This document shows, piece after piece, positions 19,355 through 28,478 of a DNA stretch of 64,000 bases (position 1 is its first letter; the number at the start of each line of letters is the position of its first letter). The translations under genes and the position numbers were made by a program. Where the stretch lies: the NCBI RefSeq assembly GCF_008704715.1, contig NZ_CP023689.1, positions 5,208,001 to 5,272,000 on the forward strand. Direction: 5' to 3'. The DNA comes from Streptomyces chartreusis. Its GTDB lineage: Bacteria; Actinomycetota; Actinomycetes; Streptomycetales; Streptomycetaceae. Below the pieces are notes generated by a model that did no database searches, was not told the origin of the DNA, and saw only the letters and a list, made by a program, of their open reading frames with translations.

Positions 19355-20954
19355 TGAAGAAGCCTTCCGGGTCGTACTGCTTCTTCAGCCGTGCCAGGCG
19401 CGTCGCCGCGTCCCCGTAGTACGCCTTGCGCCAGTCCCTCAGGGACGGGTCGGGGTAGTTCTGGTACGCGGCGCCGGAGGCGTACGGGCGCATCGCGTCG
19501 TGGGCCGACGTCAGCCAGGACTGGGCCGTGGTGCCCGTCGTGCCGGCGCTCCAGGAGGCTATGTACTGGGCCAGCATGCGCGAGCGGCGGTGCACGAACG
19601 CCGTCGACGTGGGGGAGACCCGGTTGACCGCTCCGCCGAGGGCCGTGAGCGCGATGCTGCCGGCGCCGCCGCGGACCGACTGCATCTGCTTCAGCAGGGT
19701 CTGGATGCCCGTGGCCGAGATCGAACGGTCGAAGAAGTCCGACTTCGCCGTGTATGTCTCGCGGCCCAGTGCGCCCTGCGGGGAGCGGCCGGGGGTCGCG
19801 CCGGGGAGGTGGCACTGGGCGTCGGTGCTGAAGGACGAGCAGCCGGCGTAGATCTCCATCGCCTCCTCGTAGGAGTGGCGCTTCAGGGAGACGCTGCTCG
19901 CGGGGCCCGGGCCGCCAGGGCGGTCGGCCAGGCGGTCCACCGCGTTCTGGAGTTCGCGGTAGGTGCCCAGCGAGAACGCGGCGACGGAGATGGTCGGGCG
20001 GCCGCCCGCGTGGTTGGCCAGGTGCAGGGACGACCAGATCTCGTCCGGCTGGCTCGGGCCCCACTCCTGGAAGGACTTGATCAGCGCGGCCGCCTTCGAC
20101 CAGGGCCAGGTCATGTACGCCGTGACGCCCTGGGGGGCCGGGTGGGTCTTGAAGTGGAGCTCCGTCACGATGCCGAAGTTGCCGTTGCCGGCGCCGCGCA
20201 GGGCCCAGAAGAGGTCCTTGTTGGTGGTGGCGTCGGCGACGAGCTGCTTGCCGTCGGCGGTGATGAGTGTCGCCCGGGTCAGGTTGTCGCAGGTGAGGCC
20301 GTACGCGCGTGACGTCACGCCCTGGCCGCCGCCGAGGGTGAGGCCGGAGACGCCGACGGTCGGGCAGGAGCCGGCGGGGATGGTGGTGCCCTTGGCCGCG
20401 AGGGCGCGGTAGACGTCGATGAGCTTGGAGCCGGCGCCGACGACCGCGGTGTTGCCGGAGGCCCGTATGCGGTTGAGCTTGGAGACGTCGATGATCAGGC
20501 GGTTGTTGCCGGAGGACCAGCCGGCGTAGGAGTGGCCGCCGTTGCGTATCGCGACCTTGAGGCTGTGGGCGCGGGCGTAGGCGAGGGTGGTGCGGATGTC
20601 GTCGGGGTGGGCGACGTAGGCGACCGCGGCGGGCTTCAGGGTGTCGAAGCGGGTGTTGTAGAGCTGGTGGGCGGACTTCCAGTCGGCGTCGCCCGGGCGG
20701 ATGAGGCGGCCGTCGAGGTCTCGGGCGAGGGCGGTCCAGTTGGCGGGGGCGGGGGCGCCGGCGGCGGATTTGCCGGTGCCGGTGCCGGTGGCGGTCGTGG
20801 TCTGGGTGCGGGTGGCGGTGGTTGCGCCGGACTCCGCGCCCTTGCCCGTGGTTGTGCCCTTGCCGCTGCCGGTGGGGTCGCTGTTGTTGCAGGCGGTTGC
20901 CGTCAGGGCGGTGAGGGCTGCTGCGGTGCCGCCGATGAAGGTACGCCGTTCCAT
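19335..20954 (-). CDS. Exported BBE-type FAD-linked oxidase
   Basis: A 539-residue flavoprotein. The N-terminus is MERRTFIGG (twin-arginine-like) followed by a lipobox-like TATAC at residue 22, so Tat export and lipid anchoring are both possible. A Ser/Thr/Gly-rich linker follows. The FAD domain has GGHSYAG and AGSCPTVGVSG, the His and Cys that attach FAD covalently at two points in this family. The C-terminal berberine-bridge block is NYPDPSLRDW...YDPEGFFTYPQ. It oxidises an unknown substrate, often an alcohol or sugar. Perfect GGAGG before the ATG. Confidence 0.9.
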   Translation of the reverse strand: MERRTFIGGTAAALTALTATACNNSDPTGSGKGTTTGKGAESGATTATRTQTTTATGTGTGKSAAGAPAPANWTALARDLDGRLIRPGDADWKSAHQLYNTRFDTLKPAAVAYVAHPDDIRTTLAYARAHSLKVAIRNGGHSYAGWSSGNNRLIIDVSKLNRIRASGNTAVVGAGSKLIDVYRALAAKGTTIPAGSCPTVGVSGLTLGGGQGVTSRAYGLTCDNLTRATLITADGKQLVADATTNKDLFWALRGAGNGNFGIVTELHFKTHPAPQGVTAYMTWPWSKAAALIKSFQEWGPSQPDEIWSSLHLANHAGGRPTISVAAFSLGTYRELQNAVDRLADRPGGPGPASSVSLKRHSYEEAMEIYAGCSSFSTDAQCHLPGATPGRSPQGALGRETYTAKSDFFDRSISATGIQTLLKQMQSVRGGAGSIALTALGGAVNRVSPTSTAFVHRRSRMLAQYIASWSAGTTGTTAQSWLTSAHDAMRPYASGAAYQNYPDPSLRDWRKAYYGDAATRLARLKKQYDPEGFFTYPQAL

Positions 20955-21040
20955 GTCGCCTCCTGGGGTTACGTGGAACGAGACGGGGTGATGCGGGGTG
21001 GGGTTCCCATGCGCGGCGGCTCTTTGCGCGGGCCCGCGGA

Positions 21041-21174
21041 TTCTCGCCCCCGCCGCCCCTACCCGTCCCTTCCTCCAGGGGCGCTGCCCCTTCGACCCCG
21101 GACGGCTTCTGGGGCTGCCGCCCCAGACCCCGCTTCGGCCTGAACGGCCTCGTCCTCAAACGCCGGACGGGCTG
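21041..21174 (+). repeat. Dispersed Streptomyces intergenic element (long type)
   Basis: Successive GC hairpins (GGGGCTGCCGCCCC around 21111-21124, then CGGCCTGAACGGCC) end in CTCAAACGCCGGACGGGCTG. I recognise this ending from intergenic elements repeated many times in Streptomyces genomes. It carries no gene. Recognition is from memory. Confidence 0.6.
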
Positions 21175-21399
21175 GGAGGGGGTGGCCGCGCTGGGAGCAG
21201 TGGCGGTAGTGGGAGGGGGGAGGTGCTGGGGGAGCGGCCCTGAGGTTGAGTGAGGGCTGGACGTGGCCTGAAATCGGCTATGAGCCCCGCGCCCGGCAAC
21301 CCCGCTCACCAACGCCCGGCACAGCCGTTGACACGTGCGAGCGCCCCCAGAACAGCGCTGTCAGGGACCGACCTCACCCCACCCGGGGACTCCCGGCCC

Positions 21400-21640
21400 A
21401 CCTGGAAACGAACCCTGCTCACCTGGAAACGGTCCCGGTCCCGTTAGCCATGGCCCGGCTCCTCTAGCCACGGCCCGGCTCCTCTGGGGAACGGCCCCGG
21501 CCCTCTGGACGCAGCCCCGCTCCTCTGGGGAACGACTCCGGCCCCTCCACTCGCGGCCCGGCTCCCTGGGTCACGGTCCTGGCCTTCTGGGCACAGCCCC
21601 GGTTCCCGTGGCCACGGCCCGGCCCCTCGGCACAGCCCCC
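21400..21640. repeat. Degenerate tandem repeat, unit about 20 bp, about 11 copies
   Basis: The motif CACGGCCCCGGCTCCTCTGG recurs with variation at intervals of roughly 18-22 bp from about 21426 to 21640, for example CATGGCCCGGCTCCTCT (21449) and CACGGCCCGGCTCCTCTGG (21469). A different pair, CACCTGGAAACG, precedes it at about 21398 and 21419. It lies just beyond the stop codon of pit. Confidence 0.7.
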
Positions 21641-21648
21641 GGCGCCCC

Positions 21649-22647
21649 CTACAGAAACGCCAGATTCACAACCCCGAATGCCCCCGCCGCCACCAGTGCC
21701 GCTGCCGGCATCGTGATGAACCAGCCGAGGACGATGTTCTTGGCCACTCCCCAGCGGACCGCGTTCACGCGCTTCGTTGCGCCGACGCCCATGATCGCCG
21801 AGGTGATCACGTGGGTCGTGGAGATGGGGGCCTTGAAGAGGAACGCCGTGGTGAACATGATCGACGCGCCGGTCGTCTCGGCGGCGAAGCCCTGCGGCGG
21901 GTCCAGTTCGATGATCTTGCGGCCGAGGGTGCGCATGATGCGCCAGCCGCCGGCGTACGTGCCGAGGGAGAGCATGACGGCGCAGACGATCTTCACCCAG
22001 ACCGGGATCGGGTCGCCGTAGTCCTCGACGTCGGCGATGACCAGGGCCATCACCACGATGCCCATGGTCTTCTGCGCGTCCTGGAGGCCGTGGCCGAGGG
22101 CCATACCGGCGGCCGAGACCGTCTGGGCTATCCGGAAACCGCGCTTGGCCTTGTGCGGGTTGGAGCGGCGGAAGATCCACATGATCGCCGTCATGACCAG
22201 ATAGCCCGCGATCAGGCCGACGACCGGGGACACGAACATCGGGATGACGACCTTTTCCAGGACGCCGCTCCAGTACACCGTCGTGCCGCCGGCCAGCGCC
22301 GCGCCCACCATGCCGCCGAAGAGGGCGTGGGAGGAGGAGGACGGCAGGCCGAAGTACCAGGTGACGAGGTTCCAGGTGATCGCACCCACCAGGGCCGCGA
22401 AGAGGATGCCCATCCCCTTCGAGCCCTCGGGTGTCTGGATCAGGCCCTCACTGACCGTCTTGGCGACGCCGGAGCCGAGGAAGGCACCCGCGAGGTTCAT
22501 CACCGCGGCCATCGCCAGCGCCGCACGCGGGGTCAGGGCCCGGGTCGACACGGACGTGGCGATCGCGTTCGCCGAATCGTGGAAGCCGTTGGTGTACGTG
22601 AAGAAGAGCGCGACCGCGATGGTCACGACCAGGGCGAAGGTGTCCAT
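21649..22647 (-). CDS. pit: Low-affinity inorganic phosphate transporter (PiT family)
   Basis: A 332-residue permease with about ten membrane segments. The two inverted PiT signatures are visible: NGFHDSANAIATSVSTRAL near residue 20, and GHGLQDAQKTMG with ISTTHVITSAIMG in the second half. It imports phosphate, probably as a metal-phosphate/proton symport. ATG 22647 matches the family start. It follows the PhoU-like gene by 7 bp, the usual pairing in which the DUF47 protein regulates the carrier. Confidence 0.93.
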   Translation of the reverse strand: MDTFALVVTIAVALFFTYTNGFHDSANAIATSVSTRALTPRAALAMAAVMNLAGAFLGSGVAKTVSEGLIQTPEGSKGMGILFAALVGAITWNLVTWYFGLPSSSSHALFGGMVGAALAGGTTVYWSGVLEKVVIPMFVSPVVGLIAGYLVMTAIMWIFRRSNPHKAKRGFRIAQTVSAAGMALGHGLQDAQKTMGIVVMALVIADVEDYGDPIPVWVKIVCAVMLSLGTYAGGWRIMRTLGRKIIELDPPQGFAAETTGASIMFTTAFLFKAPISTTHVITSAIMGVGATKRVNAVRWGVAKNIVLGWFITMPAAALVAAGAFGVVNLAFL

Positions 22648-22654
22648 TAACGGT

Positions 22655-23275
22655 TCAGGACTCCTTGACGGCGATGGTCTCCACCGTGTTCGCCACGTGC
22701 TCGAAGGCGTCCGCCGCTTCCTCGAGCACATCCACGATCTGCTTGAGCTTCAGCACCTCGATCGCGTCGTACTTGCCGTTGAAGAGGTGGGCGAGAAGCT
22801 TGCGATGTATCTGGTCGGCCTGGTTCTCGAGACGGTTGACCTCGATCCAGTACTCGGTGAGGTTGTCCATCGTGCGCAGGTTCGGCATCGCCTCGGCCGT
22901 CAGGTCGGCCGCCCGCGCGAGCACCTCGATCTGCTGCTCGACGCCCTTGGGGAGTTCCTCGACGTTGTAGAGGACGACCAGGTCGACGGCCTCCTCCATG
23001 AAGTCCATGATGTCGTCGAGGCACGACGCGAGGTTGTAGATGTCCTCGCGGTCGAACGGCGTGATGAACGAGGAGTTCAGCTGGTGGAAGATCGCGTGTG
23101 TGGCGTCGTCACCTGCGTGTTCCGCGGCCCGCATACGCTCTGCGATCTCGGCCCGGCCGGCGGTGTCCGCCCCGAGCAGTTCCATCAGGAGCTTCGAGCC
23201 CGTGACGATGTTGTCCGCGGATGCGGCGAACATGTCGTAGAAGCTCGTCTCCCGGGGGGTCAGACGAAATCGCAC
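22655..23275 (-). CDS. DUF47/PhoU-like phosphate transport regulator
   Basis: A 206-residue all-helical PhoU-related protein (DUF47). Acidic E/DxxxD motifs such as LASCLDDIMDFMEEAVD are the metal-cluster sites of PhoU proteins. It precedes pit by 7 bp, forming the common two-gene Pit accessory operon. GTG start with GAGGA 6 bases upstream. The 236-bp gap to csoR holds a possible -10 TAGCAT (minus strand). No PHO box was seen there. Confidence 0.92.
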   Translation of the reverse strand: MRFRLTPRETSFYDMFAASADNIVTGSKLLMELLGADTAGRAEIAERMRAAEHAGDDATHAIFHQLNSSFITPFDREDIYNLASCLDDIMDFMEEAVDLVVLYNVEELPKGVEQQIEVLARAADLTAEAMPNLRTMDNLTEYWIEVNRLENQADQIHRKLLAHLFNGKYDAIEVLKLKQIVDVLEEAADAFEHVANTVETIAVKES

Positions 23276-23466
23276 GTGGGGTCCTCAAGAAGGATCGGTT
23301 TCGGTCAGGCTGATGCTAAGTGCATCATCCGGCCACGGCTAATGGGCCGTCCTCCAGTGTCGCCCATGAGGCACAGTGGTCGGCACGGGGGCTGCCCAGT
23401 GGTCCAGTCCAACGGCCGTTCCGCGGCATCGGCCACAGGCCCTATACCCAGCAAAGTTCGGTACGA

Positions 23467-23485
23467 TATACCCAGTAGGGGTATA
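23467..23485. promoter_or_regulatory. CsoR-type operator
   Basis: The palindrome TATACCCAGTAGGGGTATA has 7-bp arms TATACCC/GGGTATA around AGTAG, the form of operators bound by Cu(I)-sensing CsoR repressors. It lies 27 bp before the csoR start, so autoregulation is expected. A second half-site TATACCCAG (23443-23451) lies 24 bp upstream in the same orientation. Confidence 0.82.
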
Positions 23486-23511
23486 GAAGCGGTTTACGTC
23501 TGGAGGACGCG

Positions 23512-23889
23512 ATGACGACCACCGAGGCCGGCGCCGGCACGACCTCCGCCGCAGACCGGGGCGTGGAACCAGCCGCCGCCGAGGTCGTGACTGACCGCGA
23601 CCGGGGCATCCACGGCTACCACAAGCAGAAGGACGAGCACCTCAAGCGACTGCGCCGTATCGAGGGCCAGATCCGGGGCCTGCAGCGCATGGTCGACGAG
23701 GACGTCTACTGCATCGACATACTCACGCAGGTGTCCGCCTCGACCAAGGCCCTGCAGTCCTTCGCCCTCCAGCTGCTGGAGGAGCATCTGCGCCACTGCG
23801 TCGCCGACGCGGCCGTCAAGGGCGGTGCGGAGATCGACGCGAAGGTGGAGGAGGCCACGAAGGCGATCGGCCGGCTCCTGCGGACCTGA
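23512..23889 (+). CDS. csoR: CsoR-family copper-sensing repressor
   Basis: A 125-residue helical repressor. The Cu(I) ligands Cys67, His92 and Cys96 keep the CsoR spacing (x24, x3), and Tyr66 is the second-shell residue. The family core DEHLKRLRRIEGQIRGLQRM is present. The first about 33 residues are a disordered extension. Copper binding releases it from DNA. GGAGGA lies 6 bases before the ATG and a perfect operator lies upstream. No copper ATPase or chaperone gene is next to it, so its targets are elsewhere, apart from itself and perhaps the divergent DUF47-pit pair. Confidence 0.92.
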   Translation: MTTTEAGAGTTSAADRGVEPAAAEVVTDRDRGIHGYHKQKDEHLKRLRRIEGQIRGLQRMVDEDVYCIDILTQVSASTKALQSFALQLLEEHLRHCVADAAVKGGAEIDAKVEEATKAIGRLLRT

Positions 23890-23911
23890 CCCCGCGAATG
23901 TGAGGGACGGC

Positions 23912-24088
23912 TCACTCGCCCGAGGGGTCCCGTTCCTCCGCGACCCGCAGCACCTCGTCGATGCTTTCCAGACTGAGCCGGTCCTCCCGGGCGGCCGAGG
24001 CCGCGATGATCAGCTCTCCGCACAGCTCGATCTCGGCGAGGGCCACGTGGTCCTGAACTGCCGTACCGCCGACCGGAGCCACGTGCAT
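23912..24088 (-). CDS. Small conserved-looking hypothetical protein (58 aa)
   Basis: A 58-residue acidic, helical protein: MHVAPVGGTAV, then DHVALAEIELCGELIIAASA, AREDRLSLESIDEVLRVAEE and a short charged tail. It reads as a compact two-helix protein and I recall similar short Streptomyces proteins, but no function is known. GTG 24091 and ATG 24088 are adjacent possible starts after AGAAGAGG. A TACTCT hexamer about 25 bases upstream could be the -10. Convergent with csoR, 22 bp apart. Confidence 0.65.
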   Translation of the reverse strand: MHVAPVGGTAVQDHVALAEIELCGELIIAASAAREDRLSLESIDEVLRVAEERDPSGE

Positions 24089-24198
24089 CACCTCTTCTCT
24101 GCCGTTACCGACTTCCTAGAGTAGGGAGCGGCCTACGCACCGCGCATGGCACGGACGGGCTAGTTCTTGACGTCCGTCACGCGCGGAGGCACCGACGC

Positions 24199-25035
24199 TC
24201 ACTGCTCGGCGATCTTGCCCGCGTAGATGTCGTCGCGGTCGGGCAACCGTACGTCGACGGGGGCCCCGAAGTCGTACAGCAGGGTGGTCGAGGCGACGGC
24301 GACGGCGTCCTGCTGCCGGCCGTTGACGAAGCTGAAGCGGTGTCTGACCTTGCGGATCCGTCCGTCGTCGTCGAGGAAGACGTCGAACGGAACCTGGTCC
24401 GTGGCGAACCCTTTCGCTGCCGCGGCCAGCGCCTCGCCGTTCCCGTCGGACGCCTTTCGCGCGGCGATGCCCAGGTCGGCGGTGCCCCGGTAGTGCCGCA
24501 CCGGCGTGCCGGCGACCTCCTCGTCGCCCACAAACTTCGCCGTCCGGGCCCCGCGCAGCACCTCCGCGGCGGCGAACGGGTCGGTGGCCCCGCCGGTGAC
24601 GAGGTTGCCGTCGGTGAGGGACCGGGTGTCGACGCGCACCCACTTGTCGGCGGGCACGCCGGCGCCGCGGTTCTTCATGAACAGGGCCCCGGGCGCGAGG
24701 AGCTCCGTGATCGGCCGGTGCGCGGTGGCGCCCGCGGGGTCCTGCGGGAGCAGGACCTTCAGCCGGCCGACCTGCCTGCGGAAGTCGTACACGCCCTCAC
24801 CGCGGATGGTGACGCGGGTGCCGCCGGTGGCCATCTCCATCGACGTACGGGTCTTTGAGCTGCGGGTCCCGGCCAGGGTGTCGGCGGCGCCCCGCACGAT
24901 CTGGACCGCGCCCTCGCCGTGAGCGTCCTCGGCGGCGACCCCGGTCTGTGCGCACCCGCTGCCGGCGAGGCAGACGCACAAGACCCCAGCCGCAACGCCC
25001 GCCCCATGTCTTCTGTGCTGCTGCCGCTCCGTCAT
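24199..25035 (-). CDS. Lipoprotein, LppX/LprAFG-like
   Basis: A 278-residue exported protein. The signal peptide ends in LAGSGC, a slightly unusual lipobox because the -3 residue is Gly. The mature domain, about 250 residues, repeats amphipathic strands (KTRTSMEMATGG, RVTIRGEGVYDF, MKNRGAGVPADKWVRVD) in the style of the LppX/LprG lipid-carrier and DUF1396 lipoproteins. It may carry lipids at the cell surface. Start ATG 25035 is preferred. GTG 25068 with AGGGGG is an alternative. Confidence 0.72.
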   Translation of the reverse strand: MTERQQHRRHGAGVAAGVLCVCLAGSGCAQTGVAAEDAHGEGAVQIVRGAADTLAGTRSSKTRTSMEMATGGTRVTIRGEGVYDFRRQVGRLKVLLPQDPAGATAHRPITELLAPGALFMKNRGAGVPADKWVRVDTRSLTDGNLVTGGATDPFAAAEVLRGARTAKFVGDEEVAGTPVRHYRGTADLGIAARKASDGNGEALAAAAKGFATDQVPFDVFLDDDGRIRKVRHRFSFVNGRQQDAVAVASTTLLYDFGAPVDVRLPDRDDIYAGKIAEQ

Positions 25036-25159
25036 CGCCTGCCTACCCCCAGCCGGTACGTCCGTCACGGGCCCCCTTCGTTCCGGTTAACGACGAGTAG
25101 GTGCCCCCGTCACGCACGCGGGAGGCGTGGGCTTACTTGCCCTGGGTAACGTTGTCCTT

Positions 25160-25339
25160 GTGGCGCAGCAGGACGGACCGAACTCCCCTTCCGTACAGGG
25201 CAACCTCTCCGATCACCGCACGTCGATGGTGGAGAAGGGCCCCTTCTGTGCGGCGCACTGCACCTGCGGCTGGCGGGGTCCGGCGAGACGCGCGCGGAGC
25301 CTGGCGAGGACGGACGCGACGGAGCACCTGCGGGGCTGA
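25160..25339 (+). CDS. Small Cys/His-containing hypothetical protein (59 aa)
   Basis: A 59-residue basic protein with a CAAHCTCGWRGPARRAR block: three Cys and one His within seven residues, a plausible metal site. I recall similar short Streptomyces proteins but no function. GTG 25160 is chosen. TAACGT (25147-25152) ends 7 bases before it and no ribosome-binding site is present, so the mRNA is probably leaderless. A strong terminator follows 45 bp after the stop. Confidence 0.65.
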   Translation: MAQQDGPNSPSVQGNLSDHRTSMVEKGPFCAAHCTCGWRGPARRARSLARTDATEHLRG

Positions 25340-25384
25340 GGCGCCGTACGGTCCCGGTAGGCGTACCCGTCCGAACACAGATGC

Positions 25385-25420
25385 GGGCCCGCCCCCCGGG
25401 AGCCGGGGGGCGGGCCCTTT
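25385..25420 (+). terminator. Strong intrinsic terminator
   Basis: A 15-bp perfect stem (25385-25399 with 25403-25417, sequence GGGCCCGCCCCCCGG) and a GAG loop are followed by TTTAT. It ends the small gene 25160-25339 and may also stop the leftward pst transcript, although that side lacks a T tract. Confidence 0.9.
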
Positions 25421-25486
25421 ATCTGCCTCGCGGTGGCACCGCCATGCAGCACCGCGAGGGGTTCGTGTCGCCCGAAGGCGGTGGGA

Positions 25487-26263
<777 letters not shown>

Positions 26264-26317
26264 GGGTATCACTGCTTCTTTCGAATCCGAGTCGCTGACT
26301 GTTCACACTTGGCCGCG

Positions 26318-27379
26318 TCAGCGACCGGTCTTGGGGGCCTTCCAGCGGGCGAGAGCCCGGGCCGCCAGGTTCAGGATCATCACGAAGACGATCAGGGTGA
26401 GGGCCGCGGCCCAGGCGCGGTCGATGCCCGCGTCCGAACCGGCGCTCAGCGAGTACTGCTGGTAGATGTACAGCGGCAGTGACGCCTGCGGCCCCTCGAA
26501 GGGGTTGTTGTTGATGAACGGGTTGCCGAACACCACCAGCAGCACGGGCGCGGTCTCACCGGCGATACGGGCCACCGCCAGCATGATGCCGGTGGTGATG
26601 CCGCCGATCGCGGTCGGCAGGACCACCTTCAGGATCGTGCGCCACTTCGGCACGCCCAGGGCCAGCGACGCCTCACGCAGCTCGTTCGGGACGAGCTTGA
26701 GCATCTCCTCCGTGGAGCGCACCACGATCGGCAGCATCAGGATCGTCAGCGCGAGCGCGCCGGCGAAGCCGGAGAAGTTCAGGTTGAAGGCGAGCAGGAT
26801 GCTGAGGATGAACAGACCGGCGACGATCGACGGGATACCGGTCATCACGTCGACGAAGAAGGTGACGGCACGGGCGAGCGCACCGCGCCCGTACTCCACC
26901 AGGTAGATCGCGGTGAGGACACCGATCGGCGCGGCGATCAGGGTGGCGATGCCGACCTGCTCCAGGGTGCCGATGATGGCGGCGTAGACGCCGCCGCCCG
27001 GCTCGGAGTTGCCGACGACGCCCATCGAGTGGCTCAGGAAGTATCCGTCGAGGACCTTGATGCCGCGTACGACGGTCGCCCAGATCAGCGACGCGAGCGG
27101 CACCACGGCGAGCAGGAAGGCGACCCAGACCAGCGAGGTCGCGATGCGGTCCTTGGCCTGGCGGCGGTTCTCGACGCGCGCCGAGATGACGTACGTACCG
27201 ACGATGTAGAGGATCGCGGCGATCAGACCCCACTGGATCTTGCTTTCGATCCCGGTGGCCAGGCAGAGGCCGACGGAGACGGCGAGCGAACCCGCCGCGA
27301 TCGCGAGCGGGGCCCACTTCGGCAGTTGGCCGCCCTGAAGGGAGTTGGGGCGCTTGGCGGTGACGGCTGCGTGGCTCAT
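26318..27379 (-). CDS. pstA: Phosphate ABC transporter permease PstA
   Basis: A 353-residue permease. Three N-terminal membrane segments are followed by the BPD-type transport domain, with the EAA-loop LREASLALGVPKWRTILKVV that docks PstB. It is about 50-60 residues longer at the N-terminus than enteric PstA, as usual in actinobacteria. It overlaps pstC by 4 bp (ATGA), so translation is coupled. Confidence 0.95.
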   Translation of the reverse strand: MSHAAVTAKRPNSLQGGQLPKWAPLAIAAGSLAVSVGLCLATGIESKIQWGLIAAILYIVGTYVISARVENRRQAKDRIATSLVWVAFLLAVVPLASLIWATVVRGIKVLDGYFLSHSMGVVGNSEPGGGVYAAIIGTLEQVGIATLIAAPIGVLTAIYLVEYGRGALARAVTFFVDVMTGIPSIVAGLFILSILLAFNLNFSGFAGALALTILMLPIVVRSTEEMLKLVPNELREASLALGVPKWRTILKVVLPTAIGGITTGIMLAVARIAGETAPVLLVVFGNPFINNNPFEGPQASLPLYIYQQYSLSAGSDAGIDRAWAAALTLIVFVMILNLAARALARWKAPKTGR

Positions 27380-28374
27380 GCGTTGGCCCCCGAGTACTCC
27401 TTGCGACGGGCGATGATCATGCGGGCCGCGCCGTTGACAAGCAGGGTGATGACGAACAGGACGAGGCCGGAGGCGATCAGCGCGTCACGGCCGAACTCGT
27501 CCGCCTCGGGGAACTTGGCGGCGATGTTCTGGGCGAAGGTGCCGCCGCCGCCGTTCAGCAGGCTGAGGTGGATCAGGAAGTCCGGGGAGAGCACGGTGGC
27601 GACGGCCATCGTTTCGCCGAGCGCGCGGCCGAGACCGAGCATCGAGGCGGAGATCACGCCGGAGCGGCCGAAGGGCAGCACCGCCATGCGGATGACCTCC
27701 CAGCGCGTGGCGCCGAGGGCCAGGGCCGCTTCCTCGTGCATCTGCGGGACCTGGTTGAAGACCTCACGGCTGACGTTCGTGATGATCGGCAGGATCATGA
27801 TCGCGAGCAGGATCCCGACGGTGAGCATCGAGCGCGCCGGGCCTTCGTCCCAGGAGAAGATGCCGGTCCAGCTGAAGTAGTCGTTCAGCCAGCTGAAGAG
27901 GCCGTTCATGTGGGGTACGAGGATCAGGGCGCCCCAGAGGCCGTACACGATGGACGGCACGGCGGCGAGCAGGTCGATCACGTACGCGATCACTCCGCCC
28001 AGCTTGCGCGGGGCGTAGTGGGTGATGAACAGCGCGATGGCGACGGCGATCGGGACGGCGATGGCCATGGCGATGATCGAGGAGATGATCGTGCCGTAGG
28101 CCAGGACCGCGATGCCGAAGACCGGCGGATTCGTGCCGGTGTTCCACTCGAAGGTCGTGAGGAAGTTGCCGTCGTCGTCGCTGATGGCGATGACGGCGCG
28201 CCAGGTGAGGAAGGCCGCGATCGCGGCCATGACCACAAGCAGGAAGATGCCCGACCCTCGGGCGAGACCGAGGAAGACCCGGTCTCCGGGGCGGGTGGCA
28301 CCGCGGGCGGCGCGCTTGCGCTCGCCATCGGTCGGGGGCGCGGGGGGAGGTGCGTCTTGTGTCGTTATGTCCAT
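27376..28374 (-). CDS. pstC: Phosphate ABC transporter permease PstC
   Basis: A 332-residue permease with about six membrane segments and the EAA-loop HEEAALALGATRWEVIRMAV. It starts at ATG 28374 with GGAGA upstream, agreeing with the family start MDITTQDAPP. It follows pstS by 104 bp, a gap that often holds an attenuating structure between the abundant binding protein and the permeases. I saw no clear hairpin there. Confidence 0.95.
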   Translation of the reverse strand: MDITTQDAPPPAPPTDGERKRAARGATRPGDRVFLGLARGSGIFLLVVMAAIAAFLTWRAVIAISDDDGNFLTTFEWNTGTNPPVFGIAVLAYGTIISSIIAMAIAVPIAVAIALFITHYAPRKLGGVIAYVIDLLAAVPSIVYGLWGALILVPHMNGLFSWLNDYFSWTGIFSWDEGPARSMLTVGILLAIMILPIITNVSREVFNQVPQMHEEAALALGATRWEVIRMAVLPFGRSGVISASMLGLGRALGETMAVATVLSPDFLIHLSLLNGGGGTFAQNIAAKFPEADEFGRDALIASGLVLFVITLLVNGAARMIIARRKEYSGANA

Positions 28375-28478
28375 CGGGTTCTCCGGTCTGCGGAGTCGTA
28401 CTCGACGTACGGCTCCATGGCGGCGGTGCACCGGACGGTGCGGCCCGGCCCTTGGTGGGACCGGGCCGCACACTCAGA

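Larger units (their letters stand above)
20955..21648. other. 694-bp gene-free region with repeats
   Basis: No credible gene on either strand. The long frames crossing it are made of the repeats listed separately: a dispersed element at 21041-21174 and degenerate tandem repeats at about 21400-21640. The right half is directly downstream of the leftward pit gene (stop at 21649). The left end (20955-21000) is the leader of the oxidase gene. Confidence 0.7.

Noticed and set aside
14532..21640. CRISPR arrays
   Set aside because: The tandem repeats have no unique spacers between units and no cas genes are present.
21335..22021. 228-codon plus-strand frame across the repeats behind pit
   Set aside because: It reads through the 20-bp degenerate repeats and then antisense through pit. 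The apparent peptide repeats only reflect the DNA repeats.
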